Positions 11,165-24,324 of a stretch of DNA of 64,000 nucleotides are shown in pieces (within the stretch, counting starts at the first letter, position 1; each line of letters starts with the position of its first letter). The position numbers were made by a program, and so were the translations under genes. The notes under the pieces are model-generated. The model saw nothing but the letters and a program-made list of their open reading frames with translations. It was not told the origin of the DNA and did not search any database. Origin of the DNA: Paragyromitra xinjiangensis (taxonomy: Eukaryota; Ascomycota; Pezizomycetes; Pezizales; Discinaceae); contig JBCAMK010000018.1 in the NCBI GenBank assembly GCA_038503065.1, forward strand, positions 1,364,001 to 1,428,000, given 5' to 3'.

Positions 11165-14100
11165 TTTGAGTATGGGAGGTAAGTTGGAGGAGAATAATGC
11201 TAAAACAGGTATGTAGTTTGAACGGGATAGCAGGAAATTTCGTCTGCATTTAAAGAAAATGGTACTTGCGATAGTAATACATCACCACAGATGCTTTGCC
11301 AGATCCCGTCCTCTCGGTGCTTGTAATAGGTGCCCCCAATTCATCATACGTGTAGCTAACAAAGCCTACAGATTAGGCAACCTAGAAACCGTAATGCGTT
11401 TACGCCAATAGCCCGGCGCGCCGATTCCTCAAGAAATGCGCAGCTGAGAAGTGAACCAGCACGGGAAAGCATGTTCCGCGAGCGACCGTAATCGTAGGCC
11501 ATAATTAAAGATTTGATGACGTGCTCACCGAATGATTTAGCAAATAATGTTACAGATTCATGCCTATGAAAAATAGAAACATTAACCGCAAGACGACCTT
11601 TGACCCGTGTTCATTGACGCAAGATAGCCTCGAGCTCTCATTTATTTCGTAAACCTCTGAAAAAGACAGTAATGCAGGCCGGCGATCCGATTTTGGGTCC
11701 TAGCAGGCTAATCCAAATCGATCATCTCCTAATTAGGTTTCATGGAGGGCTGAAGTTGACAGCTGACAGCTAACGATAAGACAATACACCTCATTCATTT
11801 TCTTAGTAGTTTGGTTTGATACTGTAGCCTTTTTATAAATCGGCACAGTGTTGGGTGTCTATCTTTTATTCGAGCAAAGATCCATCATTATTAGTCTTTG
11901 TTCGTGGCCGGACCCTGTCCCGATCCATTTCCTCATGCAGCTCACTGCTTCCACACTCGAGAATTAGGAAACGCTGGGTGAGCTTATAAGATGGATATAG
12001 GCAATTGAAGGAAAGGCTAGTTAGTGGTGCCATTTATCCTTTCCCGGGGTAATAGGGATTTTAATTACAACTACTCTATCAGCCAGCAAGGCACGTACAA
12101 GGTAGACATTAACTAGGGATTACAATTCAGGATATGTATTCGGGCATTCATTCTGTTTTCAGGGACAGCGATTCAGTTCAAATATTCGTCTCATAAGTTT
12201 GGGTGACCTTTATTTGGGGCTGCATACTTCACGTGCCACTTCAGCACCTTTAGTATATCTATACCAGTAAAATATAAACGCCATAAATTGCTGCCACTTT
12301 TAGAAAAAGCAGGGTTTACGAAGGATGGGATACCGCTGGATCTGTAAAATGCGAAGGTAGCCCTTAGTAGGCCTAAGAGTATCCCGTGTTTGAGGTGGGG
12401 TAGACTTAATGAAAGTGCTTTACTAAGCGAATAGGCTAGGATTTCCGAACAAAAATGGCATTACTGCTAGGGTGGCTTAATTGTCATAGTCTCCTGGATC
12501 GGTCGGCTTCCGAGTGAGATACCAGTCCGACTCACGAGGCATAACGAGGGGCAGCTTAGTTCCGGTAGCATCCCTCACCCCTCAACCAGGATACTTAGAA
12601 CACCCATCTTCGATCAGTCAAATGCCTTCATACTCCGAATGAAGCCTAGGGTTAAAAGGGGTGATAACCCTCCTGATTGGTTAGTTGATGACTAGAACTC
12701 GGTGGTGTCCCTCCGGTTCGGTCGATTGCCATTGCTCGAGTGGAAGAAGCTTTTACCCAATAGCGAGACATGTACGCCTTAATGTAGGAAGAATAAGGGC
12801 CTCAAATCATAGTGCAACCCATCAAATGTAAGTCAAATTAAGAACAGAGTTCATAATACGGAATGTTGCTAGCAGAACCGCAGGGGCCAGAGGATAGTCC
12901 GAGCATGAGTGGTAAAATGTGAGCATTGCTTGCTTAAAGGGTAGAGTTGTGACGTGGGTGAACCCGGCAGCAACAAGCACCACATCCATATCGATGTAAG
13001 ATTGAATTCGAAGAAACCTAAGAACAATCTCTTTCCACACACACGACTTCAAGCTGGGGTTTCTTACATCGCTAGTGTTTCGCAATAATGGATAATTAAT
13101 TCAAAGCTCTTAATAGGTACATACCAGAGAGTTTTAGAGTTATATTACTATCCACGTCACAAACTTTATTTTTAGCAAACAAACTACTGGTGTTAGTGCG
13201 CGTGATGGTTACCGAGTTTTACCAATGTGGGAGCAGCTGGGGCTGATCGGGCTTTTTATTGAGCGGGAACTGATTCACTCGCTAGGATCTGCACTACTCT
13301 GTTCTTAGCATTTATCTGACCCAAGATACTCGAATTTTCCCACCACTCTAGGCTACAGCCCTCTTCAGCCGGGGCCCCGGCTGTCAGTAAAGAGTATTCT
13401 CATTGGAAGGGAATGTCTCATCCTGCGAGAAAAAGCGGGAACAGCCGAGATCGAAAGCTGATTGGGATAATCAGAGATCTGTGTAACACCGGAAAGCGGA
13501 ATGCATAGAGTCGAGTGCCGTGCCAGAACCAATACTGATACCTCCTGGAGTGGATAGGCCCCTTTTGTAAAGTGAGACTAGTGAAAGTTTTTTTTTGCTA
13601 ACCTTAGACATATGTGGGAACCAAACTTATGAAGGTGTTGACCAGTAGCATCTTCAAAAAGCCCGCTGCAAAACTTGAAATAGGCTCTACACAGGCGAGG
13701 GTCATGCGCCTGTCTGGCTCTATGCTTTGTATGGGAATGATTCGTAGAATATCTTTACATGACATCGACTATCATATACGTATACCCATTAGCCGATACC
13801 ATTGCGCGAACCGGGTCGTTGCCTGAGACAAAATTCTCTTCAACACCTTCCGAAAAAGTAAGATACTGAGCCGTACATGGAACTATCCACGTACGCGCAG
13901 AAAGAAGCCTTTATGATACGGTGAAGGGCTTTGCAGGGCAGGATTCGCACAGGCAAAGGCGCTGTTTGTAAAAAACAGTGGCCCTGATCAACCCCGAACC
14001 CGGAACAGTTGGCTTAGCTTTCGAGTCTGTAAGTTAAGAGATTTACACTAGTGCTATATGAGCACGAGAATAAAAGAAACAGGAATTTAGTTCCAAACGG

Positions 14101-16820
14101 AATCAAATTCTATGAGTTAACCTAAGACTATCGGTTACCTTTCCTTGGTTGTGAATTGACTTCACAAGCGAGGGAAGGCCTAGGTTCAACATTCGTGAAG
14201 GGAAAATTACAGTAGTTTATCACATTCGCTAATATATCCAATAGGATATAGTCACCACTTCAATTACTCAACTTATAAAGAGTGTAGACTCCTTGTGCAA
14301 CGTCGGCTGGCCGGTGTCTTAGATAACCTAAGCTGATACTGCGCACGATCCATGCGTACAGTGATGATGAGCATGAGCGACCCAAGCATGCAAATGTAAG
14401 TGGACTAACTAATGATGTGTTCAGGCTTATTGCAAAAATATTGTGGTAATCCCGGGAACAGTGGTTCTTTGTGACCGCCTTACAGGCTACCATAAAAAGC
14501 CGGAGTACGGCACGGGGGCATTTGGCATCATGTCCCGCTTGCAGGATCTTAGATCCTAATCACTGACACATAAGAGTGGATATATGCGATCATACTGGCG
14601 AGGTATGGTCGCCGAGCTCAATTGCGCTGTCGAGTATCACCTTTGATTTGTTTTCCCGGGAGCCTTGTGGCTTTGCAATTGGAGTCACCGATCGGACCCC
14701 GCGCTTCATAGGCCTGAGAGAGTTAATCAAAATTTAACACGTCTTATCCATCCCGATACGAAACTCTTTGGAGTTGTTTGATCAAGCATCTTGAGCGCTG
14801 CCTTACAATTCATGACGATTTGGTGGTTGGCAAGTATGAGACACACGTGCGCCTCTAGCTGTCGATCACATTGCAAATAGAACTCCATCTAGGTACGAGT
14901 ACCATACCATCTCATATAATTCATTTTGGTGCCAGTGGATAAGATTTGCTGGTATCCCATGTTCTGCCTCAATAATATCACTTAGCCCTGTGCAATTAAA
15001 ACTCGGACCCGAAATTCGAACCCGTGGTGCAACTACCATCAATAATTTGGAATATGGTGAAATTGACCTGTAAGATTCACCCACATATCGTGTTGCCTAA
15101 ATCAAAATTATGCCGGGCGGAAGTGTCGTATCTTGCGCGGCACAGTTATGGTGCTCTTCGAGGATATACTACTTTCGGATTTTATGGGAATTAGGGATAA
15201 TAAGAGACTGAGAGTATATGAGTGGTAGAGTGGTTGGTGACGACCTCGGATACTTTTGTGCTGGATTATTTGGGATTTATCTAAGCTAGTGATACTCTTA
15301 TTTCATCCATGCCCGTAGCTTGTCCGATAAAACTGAGATTAACTACTTTCCTAAATCCTCATTTACCTGCAAAGTGATCATGAGCAAAGACTGTACAAGG
15401 TCTAGATTTTGAATAACAGGTACAAATGGCGTAACACTGAATGATATGGTTGATATTACTTCCAGTGTCGCAGTTTTCTGCTAGCCCAGTAATCTTCAAT
15501 TCAAATCAGTTGGCAGAGAGCACACGGATATGTATGTGGTCCTGCACCCTTGATTTTTTTAATGAGTGTTTACACTAAATCTACACTTGGCGCTTGGGCT
15601 CACCCTAGCTGGGATATCATCGATCGATAGACATATCTGCTGTTCGAAAATTTCTCTCGCGAAAGGCGAACCCTCGATGAAAAGATTGTGAAAATGCTTG
15701 ATGCTTCCCCCACTAGGTTTCACAAGCCATCACAGATCGAGCGTATCCTCCCAAACGGATTGCCGTCAGAAATATACTGATACCCAGAAAAATATCCTTG
15801 CAGAGCAGTGTGTGCACACAATTCCCACTGGTATCCGAAATCAAATGTGAGATCCTGCATACCCAGCACAGTACTAGCTGTGCACGTCCTGGGTTCCGTT
15901 AAAGTGAGTTGAAGTATTGAGGCCTCGTTCTACTAGCAGATCTAGAAGTGCCAGTAGTGGTTTTTGCTAGGAGATCACTGGAGCGAGTTTAAGGCTTAAG
16001 CGACTCTAGAGCGCAGGTAGTGTCGCTTCTAGCCCCAGAATATATTAGGTAGTTCTACGTTAATGAGCTCATTGGGAATGTAGATCTTAAAATTTGAATC
16101 TAGGCTAGTGGTCGATGTGCCACGCAAGCACAAATCGAAAGCTACCACACTAAGGTCTATGCGCGGTTTCTTGGGCCCTAAGCACATCCTAGTAGATACA
16201 GCTCACATACGGATAGGGATTTGAAGCCTCGTGCGCAGTTTAATGTTCTTCGAATTTTGGTAAAAGTTAGCAGCGTCTCGTAGATAGTGTATCTTTTTTG
16301 ATGTTTTCCAATGGGGTTTTATATGTAGGCCGGCAGGGCATTGGGCTGCCGCTATTGTTGGTTTGGAAAAACCAATAGATTTTAGAACAGTACAGAAGCT
16401 TCAAGACAGGGGTGGTGGGATCGCTGTATCCGTTTAGGCCTCCCTCGTTTCTCCACTTGTCCCATGCGGGGCGCACATCATCTAGGTATCCTTTTACTGC
16501 AATACTCGCCATGCTAGCAATGTGGTATGAAGAGCTCTTACAGCCCAGGTCTCTCAAGATAAATATGAAAAATCCTTCCACTATTTTCAATCAATCCTCG
16601 TACTTTGAGATTTTACCCGAGCATAATCTATATCTTTATCAGCCTTTTTGCTAGTCTTTTGGTTGATCCACAAACTAGTACACTGCGTATTCACAAACCT
16701 CTCCAGACATCCCTCAATCCTCAAGTAAGCTCAAATAAGCGTGCTTCGATGCTGGCTCTCTCTAACGTTTATCCGCAGGCGAATTCGTTTCTCCTCAGTG
16801 GCCTAGTCCACGCTACCACC
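11165..16820. other. 5.6-kb gene-free stretch
   Basis: No open frame with ATG and family features on either strand. Short frames at 12822-13085 and 14260-14493 look random. The composition is moderately AT-rich and may include old, mutated repeats that I cannot classify. The last part contains the promoter of the gene at 16821. Confidence 0.5.
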
Positions 16821-18842
16821 ATGGATGCCTACACCAATCCACTCCCTGAGACATACCGCCTATGGCGCTCCTTCATAATCCCTACTGAATATGGCGGGAT
16901 CCAAGGGATAGCGATGACTAAGAAGGAATATGGAATTGTGAACTCCATTTACACGTTCCTCATCGCTGGGATTTGCGGGTTCGTTTGGCAGGTGCTGGTC
17001 TTCTTTGCCCTCACATATTACCCAACGCAAGACGGATCTCTGCTTAAAGAAGGAGAAAAATATAAAGTTCCCGACACGGAGGAGGGCTTGCTCGAGATTC
17101 GCAAGCGTGAGGCTAATAGATATGTGGCTCTCGTCGCGATTTGGAACGCTCCCAATCCATGGGCTGCCATAGTACACCTCTTCAATCATGCTTTCAACAT
17201 GTGCTTCAAGGCTAAGGACGTACAATCGGGCTCCTACGATGTCATCTTCATGGTTCTTGCGCTTCTGGTGTTTGCGGGCACTAAGTCAGCAAGCGTAACG
17301 ATCCCAACATTTTATCTCCAAAGCGGTAGTGTCGCTCCAGTCAATCCTAAAGAGGTTTTCTACTCAACTATAGTTGAAAGCCCATATTTCCTGAGAATTC
17401 AGCAAACGAAAGCAGCATCTGCCCAAAGAGCCTTAGGAATTGTTGAGTTTGCGAAGGGAAAGCTCCTGGATAAGGTTAATATCTATTCAGGGGGACAGTG
17501 GGCTGGGCCTGAGGGTGGGATGATTGGCCGGACCCAATACAATTACAACGTAACAGGCTTAGACCTTGGTATACAGCACCATCATCCTACCAAATTTGTT
17601 TTAAAGGTTACCGGTGCTTGTACCCTTGACTATGGGTCATACAACACGAACCTTTCTACCAGCGCAATCGATCAATATACAGTACTCGGCAGTATTCCGG
17701 TAAAAGTTTCGGCAACACCACTCGGGAGGTCGCCAGGTGCGATAATAGTGTGTTCTACCGAACCCGTGGGGTCAAACTATTCATACGTCATTGTTCCTGA
17801 AACAGTTGGTCGTCCGAGCCCTTTTTCGGGAACCGATCCATGGTACACCACAGGTCCTAACTTAACTGCGAATTTGTTTACCGTGGATAATCAACGGCCA
17901 GTACTTTCTTGTTGGCAAAAAGACACATGGTCCTACGAGGAGCATATCGCCACAGATATCTCAAACCTGAAGAGTCTTCCCGGGTTAAATCTTTCCCCTG
18001 CCATTCAGGACCAATTCATCCCTGATCGTCTGACTACGCCTATGATATGCGAACTCGCCAACTCTCTCGGCAACTCAATCCTTATTTCTTCTGCTGGCAG
18101 GGGTCGACAATTTGATGCAGGTGTGGCCAATCACACTGCTGACCTTGAGCGTTTAATCCTCGCATCATACGTCGCAACACAAAACGTCCTGAGAGATAGT
18201 ACCATGATAACGGATACGTATAATCTCACCAACAGCGCTTTCGACGCTTCTGGCAACCCTCTACCTGGTTTTGACCAGTTTGTTCTCACGAGTGGTGATG
18301 TCGTTGCAGTTTCGCTCAAGACTTTGATCATCGTTCCGCTAGTCTTCCTCTTACTTTGGGTTGTTCGAAAAATCCTCGTATGCCTGAGATACAATAACAA
18401 GAGCAGCCCAAACATCTTTCGATTTACATTGCTTGCAGACGCCTTCCAGCCTGTGCAGCTGTATAGGCAGCTAGACGAACATGTGTGCGGTTATCGAGGC
18501 GACTGGCAGGAGCGAAGAGGAAATATGCCGTATATTACGACAGCTAAATCGTTCGAAACGTCCGACGACAAGCTGGCCCAGGCTTCAAACATAGAAACCG
18601 GAGATAGAGGGATGTCAGCGCCCAGAATTCCAGGAACGGGTGCTTCGGTTCCTATCTATGCCGCTCCGAGATCAATTATGCGCAATGATAAAAAATGCCA
18701 TCTCGAATTCGCGGGGCCTTCGGGAAAGGTAAAATCTGGGAGTAAGGCCGCTTCCGACGACCAAGTCGATAGGAAGCTAACCGGCGAGATCCATAATGAA
18801 CCAAGACGTGAGTCTTTGACCATCCTAAATCTATTGTTATAG
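16821..18842 (+). CDS. Large membrane protein with three predicted transmembrane segments, unknown function
   Basis: I chose the ATG at 16821 because of its strong start context (CCACCATGG), giving 673 residues in one exon. A start at 16749 would add 24 residues, and the frame is open back to 16605 without an ATG. Hydrophobic segments lie at about residues 39-67, 139-158 and 495-522. The roughly 335-residue stretch between the last two carries many N-x-S/T sites and several cysteines, so it is probably extracellular, and the C-terminal 150 residues are charged and probably cytoplasmic. There is no enzyme motif. This layout occurs in many uncharacterised proteins of filamentous fungi, but I cannot name a family. 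Confidence 0.75.
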   Translation: MDAYTNPLPETYRLWRSFIIPTEYGGIQGIAMTKKEYGIVNSIYTFLIAGICGFVWQVLVFFALTYYPTQDGSLLKEGEKYKVPDTEEGLLEIRKREANRYVALVAIWNAPNPWAAIVHLFNHAFNMCFKAKDVQSGSYDVIFMVLALLVFAGTKSASVTIPTFYLQSGSVAPVNPKEVFYSTIVESPYFLRIQQTKAASAQRALGIVEFAKGKLLDKVNIYSGGQWAGPEGGMIGRTQYNYNVTGLDLGIQHHHPTKFVLKVTGACTLDYGSYNTNLSTSAIDQYTVLGSIPVKVSATPLGRSPGAIIVCSTEPVGSNYSYVIVPETVGRPSPFSGTDPWYTTGPNLTANLFTVDNQRPVLSCWQKDTWSYEEHIATDISNLKSLPGLNLSPAIQDQFIPDRLTTPMICELANSLGNSILISSAGRGRQFDAGVANHTADLERLILASYVATQNVLRDSTMITDTYNLTNSAFDASGNPLPGFDQFVLTSGDVVAVSLKTLIIVPLVFLLLWVVRKILVCLRYNNKSSPNIFRFTLLADAFQPVQLYRQLDEHVCGYRGDWQERRGNMPYITTAKSFETSDDKLAQASNIETGDRGMSAPRIPGTGASVPIYAAPRSIMRNDKKCHLEFAGPSGKVKSGSKAASDDQVDRKLTGEIHNEPRRESLTILNLLL

Positions 18843-21075
18843 CTACTGACGCAGTGTTAGAGGCAGAGACAGAGAAACGTTAGTGGTTTTGCGGGGGTAC
18901 GGGGACCTAGTGCGATGCGTACCGGGAGTGGATTATACAAGGTTGACATGTATGATTGCTTGAGGGTTTCTGTATTTGTGCACCGTCTAGGATACCTTGG
19001 AGGAAGCGTTACTCACCTGTTTTTTTATGCGGTGTCCATTCATGTCTTTCGTTTGATCTTTAATTTTCTTTTACTCTTACTATTGCGGGGTGGGCGTCTT
19101 TGTTTTGTGGGACTGGGTATGAGGTGAAGGGTATGTGAGCTTATAACGACTTCCCTAAAAATACTAAGAAAAACTTTGTGATACCTGCTTTGTGTGGTGA
19201 ACGCCAACTAGAGTTAGTGCGGTGTAGGTCCTTGAGCACGAAAGCTTGAGATCCACATAGCTAACATAAACAAACTTAGTTCATAGCTTGTTCATGTTGG
19301 TTACCCAAAATTAGATGTTGTTCCTGTGATCCTTTCCCCGCTATATATTGGCCTCATCAGCGGGGCTTGTGGTTATATCCCTCTTGCCTATAATCCGTGT
19401 ACCTTCTGGCACTCTGCAAATATATTAAGGCTAAGAGTATTATCAACACTGCGCAGTGATAACGATGGCATGAACAGATATTTGGTAATCATGCACTCGT
19501 CCTTATCCGGGATGATTGTCCATTCTAGGTCCGGCCCCCGCCACCACTACTGTGGTAGACCTTTTCTCCCGGAAATCAAAATTACGGTGTAACAAGGACT
19601 ACAAATTGAATTTTGATGATGAATGAAGAAGCAATCATAGCAGTTTTGGCAATGATGAACCTGGTGTTGAACAGCTATATGCGTTTGACTGCGACTCGCC
19701 GGATTAACCTGGCTCAATATACTCGAAATGGTAACCAGTGGCCAGTTATTACGGACAGATACAACCTATTTGCAATGAGAGTAGCTTTCCAGCCGCCCCA
19801 TGCCCACCCTCGCGCGGCTAGCGCAGATGATAGGGGATGGGAAGGAGCCTACATGCAGTCCTTCACCTACATTTATGTTGTACCTATGTTGCATGGTCAC
19901 CGGTTAGGAGTGGGCCTCTCCTAAAATGGTCGGGCAGCGCGTTGAAGACAGCGAAAGGAACAATATTCGTGGGAAATCGTCGGTGACTAGGTTTGTTCGC
20001 TTATTCTGTTTCTTTTGTTCCGATCGTGTTAACTGTCAAGTTGGTTAATCCCGTCCCAAGTCTTTCATCACCCTCCTCGCTGTTCATGACCGTAGAAGCT
20101 TATTCTCGCTACAAGTACATGTAGTATCCACAGACGATCACATGGCAATTCTCGGACACCACTTTAGGAGCATGTATCGAGATTAGTGTTTACCCCTAGT
20201 CAACAGCACGCTCTGCTGGAGAAAAGACCTTACTATTATCAAACAATGAGACAAGAATCATCCACCGAGTCGTATAGGTAAGCAATGTGCATTTCGCGGC
20301 TACGGTGCGTAGCAAAATCCAGTAGTATGGGTTGGACACAAGGTTATTCGTGTCGCAACCTACCAACCATATTATTTCCCCCCACCCCGGCTTCGCTGTT
20401 TCCAGTAAATACCCTCTCATCTTTCCGCTCGCATCCCCAAATCTCCCACATCGTTGTCACCCACATTCTCTCCCTATTAACTCCGATCTAATTTCAGTCC
20501 ATTCTCTGATGCTAACCTACCCTTACGGTACCTACTGTGCTTTGGGCACATGATGCACGCAGACTTTCCTCCGACAGATGTGACCGCTCATGAGCTTATG
20601 AGAAGAATTATGTGCTTAGATGGACGCTCCCGGTACTCAAATTTATGACAGAGTACTGGTCGTATTGTCAAATTCATCGCTGGAGTTATTCTGGGGTCTG
20701 TTAGCCAATCAGGTTGGACGAAAAGGGGATGGATATACTAACAAAGAATAAGAGATATTATCCGGTGCCAGCCAGATTTGATTCAAACCAAACGGGAGGA
20801 AAGGGAAATGGAGAATGGGAGATTTTTAATAAGCGGTAGGAGAATAGGTGCTTGATGACTTTTAGGTGATGGAGTGTGGTCGCGGGGTGCTCCGTGGAGT
20901 CGCTGAGGTTGCCTGGCTAAAATGACGGCACGGCATGGTTTAATTGAACCAGAGTTAGAGTACACCCTCGGCCTGATGGTGCGCCTGGCTAGTTGGCGGA
21001 CCCAATACCTACGCGAATTTAGAGCCACTCCAATAAAGTTTATAAAGATAATTACGGAGATCAGAGTCAATGTTA
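18843..21075. other. Intergenic, no gene recognised
   Basis: Short frames such as 19613-19924 have no family features. Nothing RNA-like was seen. Confidence 0.45.
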
Positions 21076-21203
21076 CTTGTCCTCCAGCATATGAACCGGA
21101 AAACAGGGAGGGTGTGGCTTTGTATGCTGCAGGATTGTACTCAGACTTCCTAACATACAAAGCCACACCCCCCTGTTTTCCGGTTCATATGCTGGAGGAC
21201 AAG
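21076..21203. mobile_element. Hairpin MITE, 128 bp, TA target duplication
   Basis: Arms of about 50 bp (left begins CTTGTCCTCCAGCATATGAA) are nearly perfect inverted copies, differing by about one base, with a spacer of some 25 bp. TA at 21074-21075 and 21204-21205 frames it precisely. The near identity of the arms means it is young or conserved. Transcribed, it would fold into a long hairpin. Confidence 0.85.
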
Positions 21204-21504
21204 TAGACTAGAAGCCACAGAGAAGAACTCCCCCTTTGGTACAGTTCCCTATTGGCTAGTGTAGCGATAGGTTTTTGCACCAATCGAATCTTCTCGTCAG
21301 TTGAGAGGTGGCTCGTATCCGCCAACTGACCATCAGGCCGGGGGTGACGGCAGCTTCCTCTCGGCCCGCAGGCGCTTTGACCTTTCCAGAGCACCTCCAG
21401 ATCGTATGATCACGCCACTTCCAGGCTAACAGCTAAAAGCTGTGTCACGTAACTCTTGTTGCCGCCTATAAATTTAGGTCCCTCAACTTCCCCCTCCCTA
21501 GGAG

Positions 21505-21939
21505 CCATACCACTCTAAATCCTTTACAGCAACCCTGTTTCTAGGGAAACAGAATGTCGAGCGTAAAGAATTGAGCTTCCAAGGGCTTATAAATCCCGAC
21601 CATAGCCTATCTTTCAAAGACCAATCCCTAGAGAAGCATATCGCAACACTATGCAGTGTATTATGCAAACAAATTCTTCTACAGCATAAAATCGCTCGGA
21701 ACCTCCATCACTTCGTTATCGATCTTATTCTTTCAGAAATTAGGCGGCATAGGAATGTCTGGGGCAGCAATGAACCTGTACCTTGCGGCGCGGTTTTCAA
21801 CAAGCGTGTCGTTAATGCTATTCACTACCCTTGTGGCACAAGGAAATTAGTGTCTGTTGAGTGGGAGGGGCCGCTCGAAGGAAGTGGCTACTTTAAGGAT
21901 CTTCTCTCTGGCATTGAAGGTGTCTTATTGTTTTTTTAG
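21505..21939 (+). pseudogene. Open coding-like fragment without a start codon
   Basis: A frame is open from 21505 to the stop at 21939 (about 144 codons) with protein-like composition, for example NPDHSLSFKDQSLEKHIATL and YPCGTRKLVSVEWEG. It has no in-frame ATG at its beginning, and upstream sequence immediately gives a stop. It could be a terminal exon or a relic. I do not recognise the family. A MITE begins 75 bp downstream. Confidence 0.25.
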
Positions 21940-22013
21940 GATTTTTCATATGCACCGGTACCATTATAGATTTTTCTTCTAAACACCTTCTCACTGCGTT
22001 TCAGTACGATGTA

Positions 22014-22295
22014 CAGTTGCGTCCAACAAGTTCTTGCGGTTTTTGAGGTACCATGATGCAACATTAAGGTACTACGAGCCCCACAGCACAACACCCCCAA
22101 ATCCAGGAGGCTTCCCACAACTGAGCTTTAACCATGCCAGTACAATAAAGGACATACTGTTAATGCTTTAAAAAATAATGGTGAAACATGATGCTTTCTT
22201 TTTTGTTGAATAGTAAAAATTTTCATTGAGTGGTTCATGGCATCTGGTTGCATCATGGTACTTCAAAAACCGCAAGAACTTGTTGGACGCAACTG
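22014..22295. mobile_element. MITE, 282 bp, TA target duplication
   Basis: 49-bp terminal inverted repeats (22014-22062 and 22247-22295, starting CAGTTGCGTCCAACAAGTTC) differ at one position. TA at 22012-22013 and 22296-22297 marks the insertion. The terminal CAG is typical of Tc1/mariner and pogo ends. There is no coding capacity in the 184-bp centre. Confidence 0.85.
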
Positions 22296-22887
22296 TACTA
22301 CCCGAGCTCAAAGCGACTAGATATTTCTTACCCCCAGGAGTTGAGGGTTCGCTCCTTAGATAGTACTAAGATGTCGCTACCAGGTGCACAAACAAGCCTC
22401 AAGGTTCAGTTCAATAACTAAAATAAATTCGGGTGCTAAAAGGAATTCTTTGGTTGGCATAGTGCTAGGCCTGATACGAACAAAGAATAAGTGAGTGCTT
22501 ATGTATGTTGGTGTTTTAGAGGAGGGGCAGGGGCAGGGGTAGTGGACTAAATGTTTTGCACAACCAGATCTCGCTCTCTAAATACATTTAAAGGGTAGGT
22601 ATACCAACGGTGGAGCAGGAGAGGCTAATGCGATCGTTCAGTTGATGTGGGCAAGCGAGATCTTCGGGAGAAGTGAGGCTCAAAATGAGGCTCAAAAGTC
22701 CAAAGGGTTGGGGGTATTAGTGCCAAAGACGTCACACTACATATATTTCAATAGGCGGAAGGTTTAGCGGCAATCATCCGCCTCCCACGCAACATCTCTT
22801 CACCCTCTTAACCATACATATTTCGTTCACTTCAGCGTAACCAGTCTCGAGCAACATCTCTTCACGCTCCAGCTCTTTGACTTCGGC
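22296..22887. other. Intergenic upstream of the deaminase relic
   Basis: Contains a short GGGGCA repeat near 22526. No gene seen. Confidence 0.45.
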
Positions 22888-24324
22888 ATGACTACTCTCC
22901 AACTCCCTTCCCCTGCTCCCCCCTTCGACGATCGCTTGTTTGCCCTCTCGAGCATCTCACACCGCTTAGCATACCCGAGCTCCTTCAAACACCCCTCCCA
23001 ACAGCAAAAGCATCCCAAATTGCTCGATTTATTAGCCCTACTCTTGGTAACAGAGTCTAGTGGTGATGTTGCCGCCACAACTTTGATTCGCACCACTGGT
23101 TAGATTACGATTTTGTTCTCGAAGAACCGCCCCTGCAATCCGCCAGAAAGGTCGTACGTGCAAAGCATCCATGAAATCATTACGTCGATTACCGGGGAGA
23201 CTACTTCTTTGCAAGATGCTCTTCAATAACTGTTAGGGCTTGTTATTGGTAACTGCTCCTGAAAAATCAAGGCTCGCCTGAACAAATTGGCCAACCGACT
23301 GAAATCGCTTTCAATTGGCGATGTTGTTAAGCCGCTCCCTCTTCACATCACCCTACAGCTCTGGAATCTACTCAAACCAACAGGTTTCTCGTCCCCCTCG
23401 AGTGCCCTCCTCGAGAGATCAATCAGCCACTGGTTAAAACGCCTTCTCTAGGCCCCTGTAAGAGCACTCGCCGGGATACAAGCAACCACTACCCTGTTTG
23501 TAGCCTACTGTGTCGGTCATATGGAAGGCATTGATCCACTGATTGATGATCGCGTCTTACTCCGCCGCCTCAGGAAACTAGGAGATTACTACGCAGCCGT
23601 CCGCTGTCTTGTAAAAAGCTATAGCGAATTGAAGCCAAGTGACAGTATCGCTTTCCGCGAGGTAATTCACCCTCTCCGTTCCTCCTCGCCTTTTGACCAT
23701 AATCCGCTGATAGAATAGATTGTTTTCCCACATCCTGAAAGCAAACCGCTCGAGTCGGATGTTATTGGGACATTAAATTCATGGGCATCCTACGGCAGTC
23801 ACCAACCTCCCACCATCGAGAGTCTTCTTTTCGCCTATCCAACTCTCCCCGTAGTCTCGACCCCGGGCCTGAGCCTTCTCCTTGGAAACACGTTGTGGGC
23901 AACATCTCCTGATAGGCTACTCACTCATACGACTACAACCTCGGTTCACGCAAAATGTAACCTCCTTCGTTACCTCGTCACACTCAACTTACTAGCCATA
24001 GAATTTGGCGCATCGAAAAATGTTTGTTGGATGTGTGAATGCTACATCACATCCCTTAATGATCATTATCCTGGGACAATACATTTCTCGGGGCGCCAAG
24101 GGAAGGTTCATACAGAATGACAGTTCCCAGAGCACACGCCAGTGATGGTCAGGGAAAAAGTTGAGTGCTACCTATCTCATGAGCTAGATATAGTGCTGAC
24201 CCGCGTTGCGATGGAGAGACGGTCGGATTCAGAGCCAAGGGGGAGTGATAATGAGGAGGACGAAGAATGGCAGGAGGTCAAAGTAGGTGAGTTTCCAGAA
24301 GGGTTTTGGACTGTGGGGGGGTGA
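22888..24324 (+). pseudogene. Decayed OTT_1508-type deaminase gene
   Basis: The reading starts at ATG 22888 (MTTLQLPSPAPPFDDRLF), continues through several frames, and from about 23275 is steady to 24324. One clear intron (23662-23718, 57 bp, phase 0) can be removed. The C-terminal third carries the layout of fungal OTT_1508-like nucleic-acid deaminases: a VHA-x motif, GASKNVCWMC with the zinc CxxC pair, then GRQGKVHTE. Two defects are plain: an in-frame TAG at 23449-23451, and a TGA at 24118-24120 where this family usually has a tryptophan. In addition the catalytic Glu of the HAE motif is Lys (AAA at 23953-23955). TGG to TGA and GAA or GAG to AAA are G-to-A changes as expected from RIP-like mutation. 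Stops near 23229 and 23101 suggest further damage or introns. The protein cannot be active as read. Confidence 0.6.

Noticed and set aside
11165..16820. Possible large retrotransposon in the gene-free stretch
   Set aside because: No long terminal repeats, reverse transcriptase or integrase motifs could be found in any frame.
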